Positions 50,934 through 59,875 of a stretch of DNA of 64,000 bases are shown in pieces. The DNA is taken from positions 45,499-109,498 of the forward strand of contig NZ_WWCP01000018.1 of NCBI RefSeq assembly GCF_009857505.1, in the 5' to 3' direction. The DNA is from Duganella lactea. Lineage in GTDB: Bacteria > Pseudomonadota > Gammaproteobacteria > Burkholderiales > Burkholderiaceae_D. The translations under genes were made by a program, and so were the position numbers. Position 1 is the stretch's first letter; every line of letters begins with the position of its first letter. The notes under the pieces are model-generated. The model was not told the DNA's origin. It did no database searches and saw only the letters and a program-made list of their open reading frames with translations.

Positions 50934-52223
50934 TCAGGCGGTGTATGGCTTGCCGTTGACGGTGACGTTCTCTAGCCTGAGGTTGCTCACACCGGTGGCG
51001 TGCAACTCACCGTCGCCCAGGCGAACATCGAAGTCCTTCAACAAAATATCGCTGATCGTGGTCTGCCCCGGATTCGGCGCGATATTCCCCAACGTCCCGG
51101 CCGTGCCGCTGAAACCCGTGAAGCTGATGTTGCGCACGGTCGATTGCGGCGGCTTGTTACCAAGCAGATTGGTGTACTGCGACCACGGAATGATGTCCAC
51201 AATGGACGCGCTCTTGCCAGCCAGCCTGATGTTGCGGTAGTGGATATCCTCGTAATGCTGCGGCGTGTCCGAGCGTAGCTTCAGGTGCGCAACGCGCACA
51301 TCGCCCACCTCGCAATCCTCGATCAGCACGTCGCGCACAATGGTGGCCTCGCTGCCCAGCGTCAGCACGCTGTGGCCGCGCTTGAACACGCAGTTGCGTA
51401 CGCGGATATGCTCCACCGGCGGGCTGCTGCGGTCTTCCAGCGCGAGCGGACCTTTCGAGCCCTTGGCGGCGATGCAGTCGTCGGTGACGGAGAAGTAACA
51501 GCCTTCGACGGTGACGCGCTGGCAGCTGTCCAGATCGATGCCATCGGTGCTCGGCGCCTGCGGGTAATCGTCCGGCACCAGGAAGCGCGCCTTGCGCACC
51601 GTGACATCCTGACAGTTGTAGATATGCAGGTTCCAGAACTGTGCATCCTTGAACGTCACTCCCTCCACCAGCACATCGCGCGATTCTTCGAGTAGCGCCA
51701 GGCGCGCGCGCGGCAGGCCGAGGTTGGGGAAGTTATGCGGATCTTTGGCGGCGTTGCGCAGTTGCCAGAACCGGTCCCAGACCGGCCTGCCGGCGCCGTC
51801 CAGCGTGCCTTCGCCGGTGATGCGCAGGCCGTCGCAACCCTTGGCGTTGATCAGCGCGGGCGTGAAGTTGTCCTCGAAGTGGCCTTCGATGCGGGTGCGG
51901 CGACCGGGGAAGTTGCGCATGTCGGTCGAGCATTCCAGTACCGCGCCGGGCTCGAAGTGCAGGTGTACGCGCGGCTTGAGGAACAGCGCGCCGCTGACGA
52001 ACCTGCCAGCCGGCACCACCACCGTGCCGCCGCCTTGCGCGGCCAACTGGTCGATCGTCGCCTGAATGGCGGCGGTATTGACCGTCTTGCCATCGGCGAC
52101 GGCGCCGGATTCAGTGATCGGTTTGCGGACGGCGCCTTGCGCGGCGACCTTGCCCACCGCGATGGCGAGCGAGGAGGCCAGCAAGGCCCGGGTGAAACGG
52201 CGGCGAGTGGCATCGGCTGACAT
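50934..52223 (-). CDS. GH28 polygalacturonase/rhamnogalacturonan hydrolase-like, exported
   Basis: A 429-residue right-handed beta-helix of family GH28. The active-site motifs are in order: STDGID (NTD type, Asp227), DDCIAAKG (Asp248-Asp249) and GHSVLTLGS (His284). A Tat-like signal TRRRFTRALLASSLAIAVG starts the protein. It should hydrolyse galacturonan or rhamnogalacturonan backbones. Context with GH106, GH105 and rhamnose catabolism favours rhamnogalacturonan oligomers. It lies 86 bp downstream of the symporter gene on the same strand and converges with rhaI. Confidence 0.9.
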   Translation of the reverse strand: MSADATRRRFTRALLASSLAIAVGKVAAQGAVRKPITESGAVADGKTVNTAAIQATIDQLAAQGGGTVVVPAGRFVSGALFLKPRVHLHFEPGAVLECSTDMRNFPGRRTRIEGHFEDNFTPALINAKGCDGLRITGEGTLDGAGRPVWDRFWQLRNAAKDPHNFPNLGLPRARLALLEESRDVLVEGVTFKDAQFWNLHIYNCQDVTVRKARFLVPDDYPQAPSTDGIDLDSCQRVTVEGCYFSVTDDCIAAKGSKGPLALEDRSSPPVEHIRVRNCVFKRGHSVLTLGSEATIVRDVLIEDCEVGDVRVAHLKLRSDTPQHYEDIHYRNIRLAGKSASIVDIIPWSQYTNLLGNKPPQSTVRNISFTGFSGTAGTLGNIAPNPGQTTISDILLKDFDVRLGDGELHATGVSNLRLENVTVNGKPYTA

Positions 52224-52309
52224 GGGGTCCCCTGATAAATAAATCAGCGGTCATGATGAGCCTGATGCGACCCGCCGCGCAAGCGGGTAGCAATCAATCC
52301 CGTGAGTAA

Positions 52310-53971
52310 TTACCACCAGACCGTGTACACCACCACCAGCAAGGCCAGCACCACCGCGCTGCCGAAGGCGAAGCGGCGATCGACACGGAACATGGCGAGC
52401 TCGAATTCCAGCGGCTTGGCGGATTTGTCCAGCGGCTTCGCCAGGCTGAGCAGAATCATGCCGACGACGCAGATCAGGAACACAAAGCCCATGCGATCAA
52501 GGAACGGAATCTCATACACACCCGCCGCGTTGGGCACGGCGAAACCGGAGCCGGCCAGAAACGACAGGTTGACCCAGTCCGGCAGGAACTTGAAGATCAA
52601 CGAGCAGATGAAGCCGCCAATGGTGGCGAACATCGCCGCCGCCGCCGTTGTGCGTTTCCAGAAGAAGCCCAGCAGGAACATGGCGAAGATGCCCGGCGAC
52701 ACAAAGCCGGTGTACTCCTGGATGTACTGGAAACCGCCTTTCTTGTCGATGCCGAGGAACGGTGCGATCACCACCGCCAGCAGCAGCGAGACCACCACGG
52801 TGACCCGTCCCATCCACACCAGCCGCTGTTCGCTGGCGTTCGGTGCGAACACTTCCTTGTAAATGTCGAGCGTGAAGATGGTGGCGATGCTGTTGGCTTT
52901 GCCGGCCAGCGAGGCGACCACCGCCGCCGACAACGCGGCGAACGCGACGCCTTTCAGGCCCGACGGCAGCAGCGCCAGCAGCACCGGATAGGCGTGGTCG
53001 GGATTGAGGCCACCGGCGTCGGTCATGGCGGTGCCGAGCGCGCCGGACTGATGCAGCACGAACGCGGCGATGCCGGGCACCACCACAATCAGCGGCATCA
53101 GCATCTTGAGGAAGCCGGCAAACAGCAGCCCGGCGCGGGCGGTCGCCAGATCGGCGCCCAGCGCGCGCTGGGTGATGTACTGGTTGCAGCCCCAATAGTT
53201 CAGATTGACGATCCACATGCCGCCCAGCAGTACGGTCAGGCCCGGCAAGTCGATGTAGTTCGGGTTCGACGGTTGCAGCACCATGTGGAAGTGGTCCTGC
53301 GCGCGTTCGGTCATCAGCTTGAAGCCATGGATGACCGTGCCGCCGCCGTCCAGGTCGGCCACCATCTCCAGCGCCAGCCAGGTCGTCGCCAGGCCGCCGG
53401 CCACCAAGCAGGCCACCTGGATCACGTCGGTATAGCCAATCACCTTCATGCCGCCCAGCGTGATAAACATCGCCAACACCGCCAGCACGACCATGCACGG
53501 CATGATGCCGATGCCGGCGATGCCGCTGATGGCGATCGCGCCGAGGTACAGGATCGAAGTCAGGTTCACCACGATATACAGCGTCAGCCAGAACACCGCC
53601 ATCACCGTCGCCACCGTGTTGTTGTAGCGCTGACGCAGGAACTGCGGCATGGTGTAGATGCGATTCTTCAGGTAGACCGGCATGAAGAAAATCGCCACGA
53701 TGATCAGCGTGGCCGCCGCCAGGAACTCATAGCTGGCGATCGCCATGCCCATCTTGAAGCCCGAGCCGCTCATGCCGATGAATTGTTCGGCGGAAATGTT
53801 GGACGCGATCAGCGAGGCGCCGATCGCCCACCAGCTCAGCGAACCTTCGGCCAGGAAGTAGGCATGGGACGGCGACGCCGCAGCCTGCCGCTTACGATAA
53901 TGGACCCATAGGCCATAGCCGGCCACGAGCAGGATGTAAGCGAAGAATACAAACAAATCCAGATGACTCAA
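52310..53971 (-). CDS. Sodium:solute symporter (SSS family), sugar-type
   Basis: A 553-residue permease of the SSS/SGLT family with about 13-14 helices. It shows LAEGSLSWWAIGASLIASNISAEQFIGMSGSGF, NLNYWGCNQYITQRALGA and AALSAAVVASLAGKANSIATIF. Members carry sugars or uronates with Na+. The reading frame begins at a TTG (53969-53971) with AAGGA nine bases upstream, and the first helix starts at once, so I accept TTG. A strong inverted repeat lies upstream at 54022-54068. It is probably co-transcribed with GH28 and imports products of pectin breakdown. Confidence 0.9.
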   Translation of the reverse strand: MSHLDLFVFFAYILLVAGYGLWVHYRKRQAAASPSHAYFLAEGSLSWWAIGASLIASNISAEQFIGMSGSGFKMGMAIASYEFLAAATLIIVAIFFMPVYLKNRIYTMPQFLRQRYNNTVATVMAVFWLTLYIVVNLTSILYLGAIAISGIAGIGIMPCMVVLAVLAMFITLGGMKVIGYTDVIQVACLVAGGLATTWLALEMVADLDGGGTVIHGFKLMTERAQDHFHMVLQPSNPNYIDLPGLTVLLGGMWIVNLNYWGCNQYITQRALGADLATARAGLLFAGFLKMLMPLIVVVPGIAAFVLHQSGALGTAMTDAGGLNPDHAYPVLLALLPSGLKGVAFAALSAAVVASLAGKANSIATIFTLDIYKEVFAPNASEQRLVWMGRVTVVVSLLLAVVIAPFLGIDKKGGFQYIQEYTGFVSPGIFAMFLLGFFWKRTTAAAAMFATIGGFICSLIFKFLPDWVNLSFLAGSGFAVPNAAGVYEIPFLDRMGFVFLICVVGMILLSLAKPLDKSAKPLEFELAMFRVDRRFAFGSAVVLALLVVVYTVWW

Positions 53972-54021
53972 GATATTAGTTCCTTCTTAATAAAAGAAAA
54001 GGCCGGGCAAATGTCGCAAAT

Positions 54022-54068
54022 GCTAGCGTGAAAACTTGTCGAATAGGCATAAGTAAATTCACGTTAGC
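54022..54068. repeat. 11-bp inverted repeat upstream of symporter gene
   Basis: GCTAGCGTGAA (54022-54032) and TTCACGTTAGC (54058-54068) pair in 10 of 11 positions around a 25-base spacer, 51 to 97 bases before the TTG start. It may be an operator dyad or a leader stem-loop in the symporter mRNA. Confidence 0.7.
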
Positions 54069-54239
54069 CATGCGAATTTCGTATAAGCGTCGCGCCGCCA
54101 GGCCCGGCGATGGCGGCAGGTAGGTCGTGGAAATCGCAGGTTTCGGCGTGGGTGACCAGCGCCGGCGGGCAAGCCGCAAGTGTGAGGGGGAACCGCATTT
54201 GTCTCGTTATCGTAATGTTATTTGCCGACATGATACCGC

Positions 54240-54258
54240 AATCACGAGCTTGATTATT
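54240..54258. promoter_or_regulatory. DeoR (RhaR) operator candidate ahead of GH106-GH105
   Basis: AATCACGAGCTTGATTATT has the ATCA-N6-TGAT dyad and ends 12 bases before TTGACA. It matches the sites in the rhaR/rhaD gap, linking this operon to rhamnose control. Confidence 0.68.
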
Positions 54259-54270
54259 GTCCTTTCGCGA

Positions 54271-54300
54271 TTGACATGCGTTGGTCGGCTGATTTCTACT
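54271..54300 (+). promoter_or_regulatory. GH106 promoter candidate, near-leaderless
   Basis: TTGACA (54271-54276), an 18-base spacer and TCTACT (54295-54300), the same layout as the rhaD promoter. The start codon follows six bases after the -10 box, so the mRNA would have almost no leader. Confidence 0.55.
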
Positions 54301-54306
54301 GAAGGG

Positions 54307-57045
54307 ATGAAAAAACGTATCCTGTGCCTGCTCATTTGCGCGGTGGCGTGCGCCCATGCGGAGCCGCCCGGCGGCGACGACAGCGCCTTCCGTTTTTCCA
54401 CCGTGGCCGAGGTGCAGCGTTATCTGGCGGCGCCGCCGGACGAGGCGCGGCCGATGGTGCGCTGGTGGTGGTTTGGTCCGGCCGTGGTCAAGCCGCAGCT
54501 GGAACGCGAAATGCTGGCCATGAAGCAGGGGGGCTTTGGCGGCTTCGAGATTCAGCCGGTGTATCCGATGGAGCTGGACGATCCTGCGCGCGGCATCCGC
54601 AATCTGCCTTATCTGTCGGCGGATTTTCTTGATGCGGTCAGCTTCGTCAACCAGAAGGCGCATGAGAATAATCTTCGGGTCGATATGACGCTGGCCAGCG
54701 GCTGGCCTTACGGCGGGCCGCATGTGCCGGTGACGGAGGCGGCGTCGCGCCTGCGCGTGGCGCCGGTCACGCTGCCGGCCGGCGCGGACTCGGTGGCGCT
54801 GCCGCCGATCGGCAGCGGCGAGAAACTGGTGGCGACGTTTGCCGGCGCCGGTGACGCCAAGCAGTTTGACGCCACCCGGCTGGCGATGATCGCGCCGGTG
54901 TTGGCCAATGGGCGCGCCCAGGTGCCGCCAGCGGCGGATGAGCGGGTCGTGGTGTTTTACATTGCCAGCCGCACCGGGCAGCAGGTCAAGCGCGCCGCCG
55001 TTGGGGCGGAGGGCTTTGTGCTGGACCATTTGAGCCGCACGGCGATCGATCATCATTTGCGGCAGGTGGCCGAGCCGCTGCTCAAGGCGTTTGGCGACCA
55101 GCCGCCGTATGCGGTGTTCTCGGATAGTCTGGAGGTGTACGGCACCGACTGGACCGACGATTTCCTGGCCGAGTTCCAGCGTCGTCGCGGCTATGACCTG
55201 ACGCCGCATCTGCCGCTGGTCTATGGCGGCCAGGGGCCGGATGCCGGCGCGCTTCGGCGCGATTGGGCGCTGACGCAGACGGAGCTGGTCAACGAACGTT
55301 ATCTGACGCCGGTTGACGCTTGGGCGAAACAGCATCGCACGCGTTTCCGTTCGCAGACGTATGGCGAGCCGGCGGTGTCCTTGTCCAGCAATCGGCTGGT
55401 GGCGTTGCCGGAGGGTGAGGGCCCGCAGTTCCGCGAGTTTTCCTTCACCCGGCTGGCCACGTCGGCCGGCCATCTTTATGGCCGCAACGTGATCTCGGCC
55501 GAAACCTGGACCTGGCTGAATTCCCCGGCCTTCGCCGCCACGCCGCTGGACATGAAGGTGGAGGCTGACCGCATGCTGCTGCAGGGCGTGAACCTGTTCG
55601 TTGGCCATGGCTGGCCGTACACGCCACCGGGTGCGCAGGAGCCGGGATACGCGTTCTATGCGGCGGCGGTCTTCAACAATCACCAGCCCTGGTGGAGCGT
55701 GATGCCGGATGTGAATGCGTATCTGCAGCGCACCAGCTATCTGCTGCGACAGGGCGAGCCGGCCAACGACGTCGCGCTGCTGCTGCCGAATAATGATGTG
55801 TATGCCGAATCCAAACCGGCCAAGGTTTCGCTGTCGGCCGAGATGCATCGACATGTGACGCCAGTGGTGATGGAGCAGATTCTCGATGCCGGCCACAATC
55901 TCGACTTCCTCGACGACGAGGCGCTACGCGACAGCGGCAAGCGCTATCCGCTGATCGTGGTGCCGCATGCCACGCGCATGTCGGTCGAGACGCTGGAGCG
56001 GCTGATTAAGCATGTGCGCGGCGGTGACAAATTGATCGCGGTCGGCGGCAAGCCGTCGCTGGCGCCGGGCTATCTGGATGCGGCGGCGCAGACAAAGCGG
56101 GTGCGCCAGTTGAGCGATCAGTTGTTCGCGCTGCCCGGCGTGTCGGTGGTGGCGGAGGAGGGGGCGCTAGGCGCGGCGGTCGGCAAGGCGATCGCGCCGG
56201 ATTTCGCGGTGGCGTCGCAGGCCGCGTCGATCGGTTTTATCCGCCGCAAGCTGGCCGATGGCGACATCTACTTCATTGCCAACACCAGCAACCGCGAGGT
56301 GCGAACCAGCGCAAGGATCGCCGCGCGGCGTGCCTCGGCGGCCTGGTGGAACCCGCACGACGGCTCGGTCACGCCGGCCACGGTGCGGCCATCGCTGGAA
56401 TTGACCCTGGCGCCATATGAGTCGCGCGTGCTGGTGCTGTCGGATAGCGCGAGTGCGGCGCCCGCACCCGTCGCATCGCGCATCGCCACCGTGGCGGATC
56501 TGGGCGGCGACTGGCAACTGCGCTTCCCCGGCGCCGGCGGCGCACTGGCGCAACCGCGCATGCTGACGCGCCTTACTTCCTGGACCGACGATCCGGCCAC
56601 ACGCTACTACTCCGGCATCGGCATTTACAGCAAGACGGTCAAGCTGGACGCGGCGCAACTGCAAGCGCAGCGCCTGACGCTCGATTTCGGCCTGGGGACG
56701 CCGCTGGAGAGCAGCCCCAAGGTCCCCGCCGGCATGCGCGCCATGCTGGACAGCCCGATCCGCGAAGCCGCCGTGGTCTACGTCAACGGCCAGCGTGCCG
56801 GCGCCGTCTGGCACCCGCCGTATAGGGTTGATGTCGGCAAGCTGCTCAAGTCCGGCGACAACCGCATCGAGGTGCAGGTGGCCAACCTGTCGCTCAACCT
56901 GTTGGCGGGCCAGGAGCGTCCCGACTATCGCCTGCTGTGGGCGCGTTACGGCCAACGTTTCGTGCCACAAGATACGCACCTGATCAGCCCCCGGCCATCG
57001 GGCATGCTGGGCCAGGTACGGCTGCTTTCGGAGACCCTGCAATGA
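54307..57045 (+). CDS. GH106-type alpha-L-rhamnosidase, secreted
   Basis: A 912-residue secreted enzyme. The Sec signal MKKRILCLLICAVACAHA fixes the ATG at 54307. The opening RPMVRWWWFGPAVVKPQLEREM, FGGFEIQPVYPM and VDMTLASGWPYGGP are GH106-like. A catalytic barrel, beta domains and a C-terminal galactose-binding-like domain with VVYVNGQRAGAVWHPPYRVD follow. It would remove rhamnose from rhamnogalacturonan or similar glycans. The stop overlaps the GH105 start (ATGA). It shares the fold with the GH106 at 18644 but is much shorter and only distantly similar. Confidence 0.87.
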   Translation: MKKRILCLLICAVACAHAEPPGGDDSAFRFSTVAEVQRYLAAPPDEARPMVRWWWFGPAVVKPQLEREMLAMKQGGFGGFEIQPVYPMELDDPARGIRNLPYLSADFLDAVSFVNQKAHENNLRVDMTLASGWPYGGPHVPVTEAASRLRVAPVTLPAGADSVALPPIGSGEKLVATFAGAGDAKQFDATRLAMIAPVLANGRAQVPPAADERVVVFYIASRTGQQVKRAAVGAEGFVLDHLSRTAIDHHLRQVAEPLLKAFGDQPPYAVFSDSLEVYGTDWTDDFLAEFQRRRGYDLTPHLPLVYGGQGPDAGALRRDWALTQTELVNERYLTPVDAWAKQHRTRFRSQTYGEPAVSLSSNRLVALPEGEGPQFREFSFTRLATSAGHLYGRNVISAETWTWLNSPAFAATPLDMKVEADRMLLQGVNLFVGHGWPYTPPGAQEPGYAFYAAAVFNNHQPWWSVMPDVNAYLQRTSYLLRQGEPANDVALLLPNNDVYAESKPAKVSLSAEMHRHVTPVVMEQILDAGHNLDFLDDEALRDSGKRYPLIVVPHATRMSVETLERLIKHVRGGDKLIAVGGKPSLAPGYLDAAAQTKRVRQLSDQLFALPGVSVVAEEGALGAAVGKAIAPDFAVASQAASIGFIRRKLADGDIYFIANTSNREVRTSARIAARRASAAWWNPHDGSVTPATVRPSLELTLAPYESRVLVLSDSASAAPAPVASRIATVADLGGDWQLRFPGAGGALAQPRMLTRLTSWTDDPATRYYSGIGIYSKTVKLDAAQLQAQRLTLDFGLGTPLESSPKVPAGMRAMLDSPIREAAVVYVNGQRAGAVWHPPYRVDVGKLLKSGDNRIEVQVANLSLNLLAGQERPDYRLLWARYGQRFVPQDTHLISPRPSGMLGQVRLLSETLQ

Positions 57046-58238
57046 ACAAAAAGACCCTGTGGCTGGCGCTGACGCTGGCCTGTGCATCCCACGCAAACGC
57101 GCAGCAAAACTACCCGCTGCCGACGCCGGAGATGCAAGCCATCATCGACAAGGACTCGACCCGTTTCTTCGGCGACGCGCCCGCCGACGCCGGCCCGCGC
57201 GCGACCGACCTGTCGCCGGAGCTGAGTCCCGCCGCCATCGACAAGGCGATGCGCAAGGTGGCCGACTGGCAGCTGGAGCGCACCATGCGCCATCTGGACA
57301 AGATCTGGACTTCGGCGGTGCTGTTCAGCGGCTTCATGGCCGTCGCCGAATCGACCGGTGATCCGAAATACCGCGACGCCATGCTGGCCATGGCCAATGG
57401 CTTCGAGTGGAAACTGCGCACGCCCTATCCGAACGCCGACGATCTGGCCGTCGCCCAGACCTATCTGGAGCTGTATTTCGAGCAGCCGTCAGCGGAGCGC
57501 ATCGCTCACACCAGGGCGCAGCTGGACACGCTGATCGACCTGAAAACACTGCGCCCCGGCGATGACCGGCTGCCCTGGTGGTGGTGCGACGCGCTGTTCA
57601 TGGCGCCGCCGGTCTGGGCGAAGATGTACCAGGCCACCGGCGAGCGCAGATACCTGGACTATGTTCACACGCAGTGGCGTCGGACCTATGATCTGCTGTA
57701 TGACAAGGACGAACACCTGTACGCCCGCGATGCCAGCTACAAGAGCAAGCGCGAAGCCAATGGACAGAAGGTTTTCTGGTCGCGCGGCGAGGGTTGGGTA
57801 ATGGGCGGCCTGGCGCGTACGCTGGCGTACATCCCGGTCGATGATCCGCAGCGCCCGTTCTATATCGAACAACTGCGGCAGATGTCGGCCCGCATCGCCC
57901 AGCTCCAGGGGCCGGATGGTCAATGGCACGCCGGCCTGCTGGACCCGACCAGCTATCCGCTGCCGGAAACCTCCGGCGCGGCGCTGTTCGTCTACGGCAT
58001 GGCCTATGGCGTCAATCAGGGCTATCTGGACGCCGGCACGTATCGCCCGGTGATCGCGCGTGCGTGGGCCGGGCTGCTGACCAATATCTACGCCGACGGC
58101 CGCCTGGGCGGCATTCAGCAGACCGGCGCCGAACCGGCGTTTTACCGTCCGGCGTCCAGCTACAACTACGGTGTCGGCGGCTTCCTGCTGGCCGCCGCCG
58201 AACTGAAGAAACTCGCCAGCCGTCAGCGCGCTCCCTGA
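57042..58238 (+). CDS. GH105 unsaturated rhamnogalacturonyl hydrolase, exported
   Basis: A 398-residue (alpha/alpha)6-barrel protein with Sec signal MNKKTLWLALTLACASHANA. Family markers are WWWCDALFMAPPVWAKMY (Asp-containing catalytic region), FWSRGEGWVMGGLARTL and TSGAALFVYGMAYGVNQGYL. GH105 enzymes remove the unsaturated galacturonyl unit left by rhamnogalacturonan lyases. It is translationally coupled to GH106 and overlaps the convergent GH88/105 gene by 16 bases. Confidence 0.9.
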   Translation: MNKKTLWLALTLACASHANAQQNYPLPTPEMQAIIDKDSTRFFGDAPADAGPRATDLSPELSPAAIDKAMRKVADWQLERTMRHLDKIWTSAVLFSGFMAVAESTGDPKYRDAMLAMANGFEWKLRTPYPNADDLAVAQTYLELYFEQPSAERIAHTRAQLDTLIDLKTLRPGDDRLPWWWCDALFMAPPVWAKMYQATGERRYLDYVHTQWRRTYDLLYDKDEHLYARDASYKSKREANGQKVFWSRGEGWVMGGLARTLAYIPVDDPQRPFYIEQLRQMSARIAQLQGPDGQWHAGLLDPTSYPLPETSGAALFVYGMAYGVNQGYLDAGTYRPVIARAWAGLLTNIYADGRLGGIQQTGAEPAFYRPASSYNYGVGGFLLAAAELKKLASRQRAP

Positions 58239-59635
58239 TACATCAAACCGCTGTCGTTCAGGCCGAACTTGAACTTGCGGTTCATCTCGATGATCTCGGC
58301 GCCCGCCAGCAGCACCGGGCCGTATCCATGGGCGGCCTTGGTGCTGACCGGGCGATAGTAGTAGAACGCCGGGTCGAACGCCATGCCGGTGCCGACGCAC
58401 GTGCCTTCCACCTCACCCTTGGCGTTGACCTTGGCGGCCACCGCGTTCCAGGCCAGGTTGGCCATCGGGCCGAACATCTCCTTGTCCAGATAGCCGCGGT
58501 TGACGCCGCGCGCGATCGCGTAGGTGTAGATGGCGCTGGCCGAGGTTTCCAGGTAGGAGTCCGGGCGGTCGATCAACTGGTGCCACAGGCCGTCCTTGTG
58601 CTGATACCTGGCCAGGCCGTTGGCGTGCGCGCGGAACTGCGCTTCCACCGCCTTGTACTGCTTGTGATTCTTCGGCAGCACGTCCAGCACTTCCACCATC
58701 GCCATCAGCGCCCAGCCGTTGGCGCGCGCCCAGTGCAGCTCGGGATGGTCGCGCATGCCTTCGACGTAGCCGTGCATATAAATGCCCAACCGCGGGTTGA
58801 ACATGCGGCGGGAGAATTGCAGCACCTGGCGGGCCGCGTCGTCATAGTATTTGGCGTCGCCAGTGCGCTTGCCCATCAGCGCAATGGTCGGCACGCCCAT
58901 GAACATGTCGTCCAGCCACAGCGTGTTGGCCAGCGGCCGCATTTTCGGCTGGCCATCGGCGCCCGGACCGCCGCGCGCCAGCGTGCCGTCCTTCAGGCGA
59001 TATTCCTTCTCGGTGACGAAGGTGCCGCAGATCGGTACCAGTTGGCTGTAATCGACCTTGATGCCGGCTTGCTGCGCCTTCAGAAAGCTCATGCACAAGG
59101 CGCCGGCGTCGTCCAGCGCGTGCGGGTTGAGGAAGCTTTTGATCGGCGCATGGGCGTTGGCCTTGTCGGCCTGCACCACCGGCAGGTAGAGCCGGGTCAG
59201 GTCGGCCATCAGTTGGTGACGCTTGACGGTGTAGTCGGTGTAGCGCTGGTCGCCGGTGGCGCTGCCGGCGGCCAGCATGCCGGCGTAGGTCACGCCCCAT
59301 TCATAGCTGGTCAGGCGGAAGTCGCCTGGCTTCAGCACCGCGTCCGGATCGGGTTTGTCCAGTTTGGCGATGGGGGCGTGGCTGTCCTTGTTGATCAGTT
59401 CGGCGGGGGTGACGGCGTCCAGATAGCCGAACACGCGGTCCAGCACCGCCTTGACGTCGGCCGCGTCCATGGCGCGGTAGGGATTGGGGTAGGTGACGGT
59501 CAGTGCGTGCAGCATGGCGTCCGCTGTGTTGGGGCCTTTTTCCTGCGCCGGCGGCGCGTGCTGGGCCAGCACGTGGCCGGACAGGGGCAGGGCGGCGGCG
59601 ATGACGGCGGCCATCAGCAGATGTTTGGTATTCAC
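58223..59635 (-). CDS. GH88/GH105-like unsaturated uronyl hydrolase, exported
   Basis: A 470-residue secreted protein with signal MNTKHLLMAAVIAAALPLSG and cleavage near VLAQ. LWLDDMFMGVPTIALMGKRTGD, HWARANGWALMAMVEVLDVLP and ETSASAIYTYAIARGVNRGYLD mark the GH88/GH105 barrel. It is longer than the GH105 at 57042 and only distantly related, suggesting a different uronyl substrate. Its start faces the large TonB receptor across a 240-bp gap with a DeoR-type site. Confidence 0.87.
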   Translation of the reverse strand: MNTKHLLMAAVIAAALPLSGHVLAQHAPPAQEKGPNTADAMLHALTVTYPNPYRAMDAADVKAVLDRVFGYLDAVTPAELINKDSHAPIAKLDKPDPDAVLKPGDFRLTSYEWGVTYAGMLAAGSATGDQRYTDYTVKRHQLMADLTRLYLPVVQADKANAHAPIKSFLNPHALDDAGALCMSFLKAQQAGIKVDYSQLVPICGTFVTEKEYRLKDGTLARGGPGADGQPKMRPLANTLWLDDMFMGVPTIALMGKRTGDAKYYDDAARQVLQFSRRMFNPRLGIYMHGYVEGMRDHPELHWARANGWALMAMVEVLDVLPKNHKQYKAVEAQFRAHANGLARYQHKDGLWHQLIDRPDSYLETSASAIYTYAIARGVNRGYLDKEMFGPMANLAWNAVAAKVNAKGEVEGTCVGTGMAFDPAFYYYRPVSTKAAHGYGPVLLAGAEIIEMNRKFKFGLNDSGLMYQGAR

Positions 59636-59749
59636 TTGTTGCGGTCTCCACTATAGGTATTGATCACGTCACACTAACCGATACAGGCAGAAATTTGCAC
59701 CGGAAATGATCGAATAATCTTATTGTTGATTGAAGCCGGACGGCCCTGT

Positions 59750-59768
59750 GATCAACTCGTTGAGTATT
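59750..59768. promoter_or_regulatory. DeoR (RhaR) operator candidate between GH88 and TonB receptor
   Basis: GATCAACTCGTTGAGTATT agrees with the site at 47279 in 16 of 19 bases, with the right half weakened to TGAG. An ACCGATACA element is at 59677-59685 in the same gap. It could control both divergent genes. Confidence 0.55.
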
Positions 59769-59875
59769 TCTTAAAAGCGAGGCAAGGCCGCCACAACCTC
59801 AGTCTACCGTGCGGCGTTTGCTACGTAACATGGCCGGTGAGCACCAAGCTCGGATAAAAATAACCGGAGACTCGT

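Larger units (their letters stand above)
53972..54306. promoter_or_regulatory. Divergent control region symporter / GH106
   Basis: This 335-bp gap has no credible gene. It holds the 11-bp inverted repeat at 54022-54068 on the symporter side, a DeoR-type site at 54240 and a TTGACA promoter at 54271 on the GH106 side. The middle part (54069-54239) shows nothing recognisable. Confidence 0.75.
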
